Source of the DNA: Linnemannia schmuckeri
Taxonomy: Eukaryota > Mortierellomycota > Mortierellomycetes > Mortierellales > Mortierellaceae
DNA length: 64,000 bases
Reading direction: 5' to 3'
Assembly: GCA_029449235.1 (NCBI GenBank)
Contig: JANATG010000002.1
Coordinates: 1,178,001-1,242,000, forward strand
The position numbers were made by a program, and so were the translations under genes. Below are positions 56,114 through 64,000 of this stretch, one piece after another. How positions within the stretch are numbered: position 1 is the stretch's first letter; every line of letters begins with the position of its first letter. The notes under the pieces were generated by a model that did no database searches, had not been told where the DNA came from, and saw only the letters and a list, made by a program, of their open reading frames with translations.

Positions 56114-56421
56114 TTAGCAGCGCCCATCCCCTGCAACAGAATCAGCCATCGAAAACCGACTTGCGGCAATCGAACTCTCAATCCTCTTCTCAATAGGGGG
56201 GACATTCTGCCCACCGCTCTTCTCACCCAAGATCCACTCAGAAACAATCAATGCGGTAACTTCGCCAAAGAGAAGCAGATACTCGACTAGGTGATAAGGG
56301 ATGTATTTAGAGGTCGAGAGCCTGTTCATGATGTCGTCGTAGAGGACTCCGCCTCGCTGGGGGTATATTGTCGGGGGACATAGTCAACCACGCCGCTTGA
56401 TCGGCGTATCGCCTTGCTCAT
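56114..56421 (-). CDS. Small protein of unknown function with an apparent frameshift
   Basis: Two overlapping frames look like parts of one protein. ATG 56421 opens MSKAIRRSSGVVDYVPRQYT and is closed by a stop after about 31 codons. A second frame contains QRGGVLYDDIMNRLSTSKYI, then a hydrophobic helix (PYHLVEYLLLFGEVTALIVS) and ends ASRFSMADSVAGDGRC with a stop at 56116-56114. The frames meet around two C5 runs near 56358-56376, with no plausible GT..AG intron of normal length between them. A 1-nt deletion (mutation or assembly error) in a C run is the simplest reading. The protein would have about 100 residues and one possible membrane helix. Family not recognised. Confidence 0.45.
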
Positions 56422-57172
56422 GGTCTTTTTCTTTTAGTTTGAAGGAGAGTAATGTGAGGGAGAGCAAGAATTGTTTGACGTAAAGATGAAAAGACGGTGA
56501 TTGAGAATATAGCCTTGTCCTCCTCAACCTTTCTTATACCACTTCTGCGTGCTGAGATGAATCGAACCAGCGCACTGGGATTGTTTTTGTGGTTTTTGTG
56601 TTTTTGTTTTTTTGGTTGGTCAACTTTTGACTTTTTTTTCATCATCGTCGCTTGACACTGCTCATTGATACGAGTGAAGAAAAACGAATAAAGCAGCCCC
56701 GCGCGGGTTTCTGTTTGTTTTGGTGGTCTTGTTCCTTGAGCTTGAGCGATTAAAATACGCTTTGCTTTATCAAGAGGACCAAGCGCGTCCTTTATTGATT
56801 TTCAGCAATGAGGCACAGAGTCGGCTCGGGCGAACTTTTTCTATGCATATGATTTACACCCCACACACGCACACATCTCACAACATATTCCCACACGAAC
56901 AGGAACACATGCTGTTGAACACAAGAACGGACATACAGTGGCCTGTCTTTCCGTGCCGCCGCCTTTTTCCCAAATGCATATGCCTCCTCCTTACCGTGGA
57001 CTCCGCTTCCGAAAAATAACACCAGCTCACATAAAAACCTTGTCTCTCCCCACTTTTAAATAGCATGCTTCTCCACACCCTCCTACCTCTCTTTCTCTCT
57101 CTCCTTCTGTATCATACAACCACAACAACACCTCTAGTCGACAACAACAGACAAAATAACTCCAACCACGAA
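56422..57172. promoter_or_regulatory. Divergent promoter region, small gene / membrane protein
   Basis: About 750 bp between divergent starts. Next to the plus-strand start the sequence is CT- then CA-rich (57065-57170). No TATA box or other feature recognised. Confidence 0.45.
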
Positions 57173-58382
57173 ATGATTGAAGTAGACGTCTTCTGGAGCT
57201 TCTCCTTCGGCGCAGTCTTCGCAGTCTGCTCCGCAGGCTCCCTCAAAAACACCCCAGAATCCAGATTCTGGGCAACCCCTTCCTTCGTCTACACTCTCCT
57301 CTTCCTTTCCCTCATCTTTGCCCCCTCAGGTCTTTACCTCCTTTGGGACAACCCCGGTTGGGAATCTATGTACCTCCTCGGTGACAAGAACGAGATCCAT
57401 GCCCTCCTCCCTACAGTCTTTGCCTTCACGAATGTTCTCCTGGGAATCATTGGGTACTATGTAACTTATCGCAACATCCGTCGACATCGCGAAGAGGCAG
57501 TGTTGAATATGGGAATGAATAAGTATTGGATTCATGCCTATACTTGTTTCTGTGCGATTTTGGGGATGGGGTATAATCGGTTCTTGTATCCGTCCGGGTA
57601 TCAGGATTGGAGGGCGGGGAAGGTGTTTGCATTGACGGATTTTGCATTCTCGAGGATGTTATTCACGCTTCTTGCCATGGGTGTCGTCCTTCTCCCTGTA
57701 AGTGTTCTCTTGGTTTTTCGTTTTTGCAATGTTTGCATGTGTGTTGTTGACAAATAAACTAATAATAGGAAATCATATTCGAATCTTTGTATCCAGGCAG
57801 CGTACATTCCAGCATACATATGGCTCAAGAATGAAACCCTCCTAGCACCTGGCGACAAGTACCGCATGTTCTTTTCCTGCCTCTCCTACATTATGCAAGG
57901 CATGATCACCGTCTCTGCCTGTAAGTCTGCTTCTTGTCTGTGTCTATGAAAAACAAGCTCCTTTGCCACCAAGCTTTGACTTGGCTCCAAGACTTACTTC
58001 ACATTTTTTTCACTTCATCAAAAAAAGTGTTTGCAACGTACAATGTCAGCAACTTCAAGAATGACTCTTCACAGTCGCTGTCCGAGAACGCATGGAGACT
58101 GTTTGACAATGGAAACATCCTTGACAGGAATAGTCAATGGTCGCCTCTTCTGGGGTTCTGGGTTGCAGGTATGAAAAAAACGAGTCAATACGTAAACTCC
58201 ACACTTCGTTTATTTGCTGTGTCCATTGTATGTTCGACAGCAATCAATTAATTCTTTTTTTTTCTTTTTTTTTCATTTGTCTTGAAATTGTAGAGGTGCT
58301 GGTGATGCTGTTGGTATCGCTTCCGATCTATGTGATTCCATCCGTCAAAGCACCCGTGCGCAAAACCGTCAAGAGTCAATAG
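57173..58382 (+). CDS. Multi-pass membrane protein of unknown function
   Basis: Four exons: 57173-57697, 57797 to about 57920, 58028 to about 58169, and about 58294-58382; each junction keeps frame. The predicted protein has about seven or eight hydrophobic segments, beginning MIEVDVFWSFSFGAVFAVCS, then VYTLLFLSLIFAPSGLYLLW, LLPTVFAFTNVLLGIIGYYV, WIHAYTCFCAILGMGYNRFL, FSRMLFTLLAMGVVLLP, AAYIPAYIWL and, at the end, EVLVMLLVSLPIYVIPSVKA before a basic tail (RKTVKSQ). Conserved-looking features are a Lys/Arg-rich cytoplasmic loop (RNIRRHREEA) and Asp/Trp residues in loops (LLWDNPGWESMY). No transporter or enzyme signature is recognised. An in-frame ATG at 57065 would add a CT-coded leader and is not favoured. 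Confidence 0.7.
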
Positions 58383-58606
58383 AGATCCCAGTGCATCACA
58401 ACCCGCTAAACACCCTTCACAGAAAACAAGAACAAGTTTGCTGATTATAATTTGTTTTTTTGTTATCAGTTTTTGTACGTCGCTAATAAGACAGATGAAA
58501 GTGATGACTGTATGTGGCAAGGTAGGAAAAGGGGTAGATGTACAAGGATGTGTACGTATTGTGAGGGTGCATGTGTACGTAAAGTGCGGGCGTAGAAGCG
58601 TCAAGT

Positions 58607-61600
58607 CTAGGTGGACAACATGTCAACATCCTGATTGTCCTCCTGCATTGCGGCACCTGTTGGTGACACTTGGTTCTGCGTCCCGTCGTCGTCAGCCTCT
58701 GTCGACTCTGTGGAACCGGTTGCCATGGACGAGGGTGACTGCTCATTCAATATTGTGTCTATCAATTGGATCTTTTTGGCGGTCTGCTGTTGTGTCCCTG
58801 ACCGTGATGATGGTGTCGGTGCTGAAAATGGCGTTGTTCCCGTGCTTGTCAAAGGTGCCGGGGTCACCTCCTCCACAACCATCGCATCCACCTCAGATGT
58901 AGCAGCCACTACGTGTGCCATTGGAATGACAACGGTCTTGTTGGCAAGAGACGAATCCGAAAGCGTCTCGTCTCCGCTCGCATTCGCCGCAGCTTCGAGT
59001 TTGCGGAGATTCGCCTGCTCCAAACGGATCATCTCCATGTCCCGCATCTTCTGCTCAAAAGCAGCCGCCTCGGCAAGCCTTTTCTGTTCCAGAAGAAACT
59101 GCTCCTGTAGACGCTGCTGATGTAATAATATTTGTCGATCCTCATGATCCTGATACTGCTTCTGTTGTTGGAGAAGTTGTTGTTTGCCAAACGTCACCAG
59201 AATCGCCGTGAAATCGTCGTACTCTTGAATCGAATCGGAGTAGAGGCCCGCGGAAGACTCACGATCCGAAAGCGTGTGTACAATCCTCTGGTGGTTCCAG
59301 CCTCGATCGACCTTGTCCCCAACAAACTGGCTGACAGTCAAATTCTGGTCTTGTGTTCGATGGTGGCTCTTCTGCACGTAATCCCAAAGTCCATCCGAGG
59401 CCATGAGGAGGAAACCTTGCTGGATGTTGGAAATGTCGATGAACGTGATATCAGGCTTGCAGCTCAGGACCGGGTTCACAGGATCTAGTTTGTAGAGGAC
59501 GTCGCCGATGCATGCTCCGAGGTTGACTGAGGCCGCCTGCCCGTTCTTAGTCCGGTAGGGGATCCCATACTCATTCGATGCGCCGTCCCTGACTCGTATT
59601 CGAGCCTCCTTGAGCGATTGGCGGTGCTTCTTGTCGTTGCGGAGATTAGGGTCGAATCGAATCACCTTGTCGTCGTGCGTCACAAACTCGCCTCCGTTAG
59701 CGTAAATGGTCAGCGCAAGTCGTTCGAGCGCCGGGGTATGGTCCTCGCTGTGAAACTCGACATTCCATCGTCCAAGACTGTCCCGACTGGAGAGAAGTGA
59801 TCTAGAGTCGCCGAGGTTTAGGCAGATGATCCACTTGTCGATAAAGACATTGACGATAAGAGTCGTACCGTCGCTCCCCGGGTCATCAGTAATCTTCTTT
59901 TCCTTGTAGAGCATATACTGCTGCTTTTTGTAGTCCAGGTATTCCTTGTCGATCAGCCGCACAGCCTCGGAAATCTGACTCTTAACCAGCTCCTGTACAT
60001 TGGGTAAGGAAAGGTCTTGGGGCTTGTACTTTCCGAGAATGACTTGCATGGCGCCGGGTATCGTTGCAATCACAAATGAAGAGCAGGCACGGCCGCCGTG
60101 GCCGTCCGTTAAGCAAAACATCCGGCCCAAAAACGCGCCGTTATGTTTCAGGTCCGTGATGGCAAAGCCGTCCTCGCAATCTGCCTTGGGGAGTCGTTCT
60201 CGGCGGCTGTTGCGGAGCCTTGGGTATGTGTAACCAGTTTGCTGCTCGAGTGCAAACGTTGAAGGTTCTTGGGTGAGGTCCACGCCGAACTCGCCTCGTC
60301 GGTCCGGATAGTTGTTTTCCAAGGCATTTTTGCCTCTAAATTGGAGGTGAACATAGATGCAAGAAAAATTGGGTTTTGTTTCCGGCGGAGAAAAAAAAAC
60401 TATTAATGTGATACGATCAAAAAAGCATGAAATAATTAATCGCCGGATTTTTCACGAAGGCTGTAAGCTTACTTGAGATGCTGCATGTACTCTCCTGTCT
60501 GTGAGGGATTGACGGACAGATTCATGAGGGCGGATTGATTAATCTCGGTATCGTAGACGTAGCCCTTGGGAAGCTTCTTGAGCCCGTTCGGGATAGAGTC
60601 CTTCCTGACTGGTGGTTTTGGGCGAGTTATGGTCGAGCTAGGAGAGCCCTTCCTGGTGTCTATTGTGGATTTCTGCCGAGTCTGACCGTTCGTCTTGCGG
60701 GCGGTGGCGGCAGAAACCATAGAGTCATCGTCCGAGCTTCCTGAGCTGAGTGTGTCTGATGCCCATCCGGTTATCGGTTTCCGTTTCTTGCTCTTGATCG
60801 ATGTGTCGCTTGAAAGCTTTTGTTTTCGTTTGGCGTTGGTTGTTGGTGCTTTTACACGCGCCTTTGGTCTCGTTATAGCAGATCGCGCTAGGGATGATGA
60901 TCCTGACTGTTCTAAAGGAGCCATACGGAGGATCCAAAACATAAGGAATCGAGGATTAGGCAGTGCTCATGTATTTTTACCATTGCAGTCCTTTAAAATT
61001 TCGACAGTGGATATCTACACCATCGCTTGCATCGCGTTGATAGACACTTACTTTTCCTTGCTGTGGTGGATGTAGAGTCGGACTCGGTTGCATCAGAATC
61101 GACGACCTTCAGTTCAAGTGATGGATCCAATGCCTTGGGTGCCATGCGGTAGTATGTCGTTCCTTGCGCTCGTCGCTTTTCAATCGGTTCAAATGTCTTG
61201 AGCGAGTGCGCGAGCGAAAGTGCCGTCGAAATTGCGCCCTGAACCGTGCTTTTGGGCGTATTGCCGCTTGAAGGAAGAAAGGACGATGCAAAAGACAAAA
61301 ATAATTAAAAAAAAAAGAAAGTATTAAGAATAGGGTGTGCCCACACGACATGCCATTGGAATCTCTGTCTCTTTGTCGGACAAGCGACCCCTCTAACCAA
61401 GAACCCTGTCTCTGCTGCTTACCGAAGAGTGACCAGCTCGTACAGCCTTATTCCCTCTAACAAAAGCACACAAAACGAGAAGTGACAATGAGTCAGTGTG
61501 AGTAAAATGAAAAAAGTGTCAAAAATGAAATGAACAAGGGGAATGCATTTCGTTGCATTCATTTCTTACCAACTAGTTCCGGTGCGCTCTGCCAAGCATT

Positions 61601-62095
61601 TCCATAGACAACAAGCACTCTTGCTATGGCAACAAAGAGTGGTTGTTTCAGCTGCTGGGGTAAAAGATTGAAAGACGAGACGGTCGGTAATGGTGTGTCT
61701 CGAGTTAACTGGGGGAGTGGCTGTCTGAATGATGATGATGACCCCCGTGTAAATTGCTTTTCTGAGGAGGTTGTTTCCGCGGCCGAGGCGGATGCACTGT
61801 TGTTATTGTTGTTGTCGTGGAGACGAGGTTCCTGCGGGGTATGAGACGCGTCTGCGGATTGGACGGGTGTGCATTCGTCGCGGGCAATGTCTTGTTGCGG
61901 TGGTGGTTGTTCCTGTGCGCGCCTGGGGCTATTGTTCTTAATGTCCACAATGTCAGTCGTAATAATGGTGGTTGCTGTTGTTGTCGGGACCTGTCCTTGC
62001 GTCTGTTGGAGAGTGTTGTTGTTGTTGGAAGTGTCGTCGACCTGTCGTGAACTGGGCGGGTCGTCAGATGGAATGTAGGCCGTTAATGAATCCAT
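58607..62095 (-). CDS. Fusion protein: N-terminal winged-helix-like domain plus PP2C (PPM) phosphatase
   Basis: From ATG 62095 (MDSLTAYIPSDDPPSSRQVD) a Gln/Asn/Ser-rich leader ends in a helix (PLFVAIARVLVVYGNAWQSA). Splicing adds PELVEGIRLYELVTLR and GNTPKSTVQGAISTALSLAH, finishing FEPIEKRRAQGTTYYRMAP; this looks like a GDS1/HARE-type winged helix. A basic linker follows (KRKQKLSSDTSIKSKKRKP). The PP2C domain runs from about 60340: ADCEDGFAI, CLTDGHGGRACSSF, SDGTTLIVNVFIDKWIICLN, LGDSRSLL, FLLMASDGLWDYV and EYDDFTAILVTF, so the metal-binding Asp residues are present. The C-terminus is a Gln/Glu coiled coil and a Ser/Thr tail. All five exon joins between the two domains keep frame, and no stop or polyadenylation signal separates them. 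Nuclear Mn/Mg-dependent Ser/Thr phosphatase activity is inferred. Confidence 0.75.
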
Positions 62096-62373
62096 CTTTG
62101 AGGAGAATGCACAAAGTTAGGTGGACACTTTTTCTTTTTCCTTTCCCTTTTTCTCTCCTCTTGCTTCGCTCCACGAACCAAGCGACGAGACAACGGCAAA
62201 ATGCTTTCCAGCAGTCACGCTACGTCGTTCTTAAAGGTTATTTATGTGCAGCATGGTGTGAGTATCGAGGAAAAAAGATGAATGAAAACTAACTATGTAA
62301 AAAGCAATTGAGTGGGGAGGTTTAGTTGGATTGGGTTGAGAGGGTATGGTCGCTACCGTCCTTGACCCTGTCT
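62096..62373. other. Short spacer upstream of winged-helix/PP2C gene
   Basis: About 280 bp, CT-rich on the plus strand in part; 3' flank of the gene to the right and 5' flank of the gene to the left. Nothing recognised. Confidence 0.4.
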
Positions 62374-64000
62374 TTACAAGAGCTGAAGGTCGTGGATGGC
62401 CCACAGCAGCGACGACTGGATGTTCATGGGGAAAGTGGTCAGCAGCTGGAGACAAAGGGGCTGCAGGTACTCTGGCCTAAATGAGCAGTAAAAGGAATCA
62501 GAATCGACATGGTCAGCTGCTTTGTTATACCATATCTTCCTCCTCTTCAAAATAATTGCCCTGGCTGGAATTAAAACATCTGTACTCATACCTCATCCAT
62601 GCGGGTTCTGTCTCAGCCTCGGCTTCTTCCTCGTCCTCATCTTCGTTCTCGGGCTCATGGATCGACGAGGCATCGTCCATGTCCTTGCGAGTACCGATAA
62701 CAGATAGCGATCTTGGTGGGTCAGAGATCCGAACAACGCTGCTAACCATCGAACGGCGCTCGTCAGGGTCGTCAAACCGGCTGGAGACCTCGCTTCGGTG
62801 GCCTTCCGAGAAGCTTCCCTTGATACTTCCAAATCCATCGTCACTTCTGCCCCCAGAGACCCTTGGGCTGACAATGTCGTCATCATCATCGCTGTCTTCC
62901 TTGTTGTCCTCTGCCTCACCCTCATCCTCGTTCTGACCGCCAACATCCCCACGCTGCTCCATAATCTTCTTGCGCGTCTCCTCCAAAAGCTCTGCAAGGC
63001 GCTCCTCAATCCGATCAACGACTTCAAATGGTGATAATGGGGCGATCTTGGTGATCGAATCCATCAACAGCTGGATGAACTCTAGGTGGTGTGGGCGCTT
63101 GAGGGCCAACTCTAGGATCTGCCAGAAGAACTCCATCACCAATGTGGAGAGGGCAGGGTAATCTTGATGATGATGGGCGGCATTCGCGTCAGCATTCACG
63201 GACTTTGGTCGGGGCCGAAGGGGCGGCAGATCGGTCAGTGAATTGATGCCATACGAGATCATGTTCAACAGCGAACCCGAGGCGCCGGGGTTGCGGAAGG
63301 ACTCGAGAGTAGGGTCTTGGAAAGCATGAAGGAGACCATCGGCAATGTAGCTGACACCCTGTAGGTACACATCTCCGTCTGTTGCCGATGCAAACTCGCC
63401 AAAGGAGACATTGTTGTTTCGATCCGAGTTTTCGTCAACAGCGTCCTTGAGCAGAAGGATGATGAGCTCAAAGGGAGCCCTGATCTTAATCACTTGGTCC
63501 ATAAGCCACTGATAACCCGTTGAAAAGGCCACTCTGTAAAAGGTTACATCGTGTAGGGTGGCGGTCGACTTGCGCATGTCGTCGTCATCATCATCTTCGT
63601 CGTTGGGAATGGCATAGAACTCGCGAGTCCTCAATGGCTGCTGAGAGTTGTAGGCAGTGTAATGGTCAACCACATGGCGGAGAGCCTCGACATTTGTTGC
63701 TCTGCAGGGATGGAGAGGCAGGGAGGGGGCTCCCTTGAGGAGATAGATCGATTCTTGACCGCCTGGTGGGAAGATATACCCGGGACGCAGTTCAGAGAGT
63801 TGGACCTCGGCCATGCGGAGTTCGCGGAACTTTTTAGACCCATACAGGTTCCGGGCAATGGCAAGTTCGCAGTGGTCTCTGATCTCGACCTTGACGACGG
63901 CAACGCGACACATTTGCTGCAGCGCGTCTCGATCGAACCGGAGGATCGCCTGGTCGTCTTCACGGTCCTCTGCTCGCAACGACTTGGAGACCTTCTCTAA
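62374..64000 (-). CDS. Unrecognised helical protein with long acidic region, 5' end outside window
   Basis: Only the C-terminal part is present. The frame is open from the right edge, SLRAEDREDDQAILRFDRDA and CRVAVVKVEIRDHCELAIAR, through FRELRMAEVQLSELRPGYIF and helical segments (YQWLMDQVIKIRAPFELIIL, LVMEFFWQILELALKRPHHL). A region rich in Asp, Glu and Ser follows (EDNKEDSDDDDDIVSP) up to EPAWMR. A predicted intron (GTATGAG near 62590 to TTTAG near 62479) then joins PEYLQPLCLQLLTTFPMNIQ and the end AIHDLQLL. Without this intron the frame continues to a stop at 62525. Armadillo/HEAT-like helices are plausible. I do not recognise the family, and no catalytic motif is visible in this part. Confidence 0.7.

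Noticed and set aside
56525..56575. GGTTCGATTC box on the minus strand suggesting a tRNA
   Set aside because: Flanking bases do not form the T-arm stem, and no D-arm, anticodon arm or acceptor stem could be paired.

Overview
This is nuclear DNA of a filamentous fungus, most likely an early-diverging one of the Mortierellaceae (Mucoromycota); that placement is inference. Almost every gene has short GT..AG introns (mostly 50-150 nt), Gln/Asn/Ser-rich linkers are common, and the gene set includes USP48, TBC1D20, a 4EHP-type eIF4E, PRA1 and a hevein-type secreted protein. About 25 genes or gene remnants lie on both strands. Coding parts were assembled by eye across introns, so individual splice sites are predictions. 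I recognised no tRNA, rRNA, CRISPR array or complete mobile element.

Layout. 1-11.3 kb: USP7/UBP15-type deubiquitinase (minus, 3' end outside the window), a NEPRO/RMP1-like protein (minus), a membrane J-domain protein (minus) and a USP48-type deubiquitinase (plus). 11.9-19.7 kb: a candidate small one-helix membrane protein (plus), ribosomal protein L11 (minus), a hevein-domain cell-surface protein (minus), PRA1 (plus) and a TBC1D20/Gyp8 Rab-GAP (minus). 20.5-31.2 kb: clathrin heavy chain (plus), converging on a Boi/Pob1-type SH3-SAM-PH protein that also carries a calponin-homology domain (minus). 34.1-40.2 kb: RAD52 (plus), a D-2-hydroxyacid dehydrogenase (minus) and a small secreted cysteine-rich protein (plus). 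40.2-43.3 kb is a gene desert with decayed coding remnants, one of them reverse-transcriptase-like. 43.3-54.5 kb: a secreted protein of unknown family (minus), an LRR-like protein (plus), a LisH/CTLH/CRA protein (plus), a DUF4097-like repeat protein (plus) and a 4EHP-type cap-binding protein (minus). 55.2-64 kb: a short-chain dehydrogenase pseudogene (minus), a small gene with an apparent frameshift (minus), a multi-pass membrane protein (plus), a winged-helix plus PP2C fusion (minus) and the 3' part of an unrecognised helical, acidic-tailed protein (minus).

The genes do not form a pathway cluster; this is ordinary housekeeping chromosome. Loose themes are ubiquitin (USP7, USP48, CTLH protein), membrane traffic and polarity (clathrin, PRA1, TBC1D20, Boi-like) and secreted cysteine-rich proteins. 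The most unusual items are the winged-helix/PP2C fusion, the five IDDIF-type motifs in the NEPRO-like protein, the Boi-like protein with a CH domain, a first exon that seems to hold only the start codon of the USP7 gene, and the decayed coding remnants at 41.8-42.8 kb.
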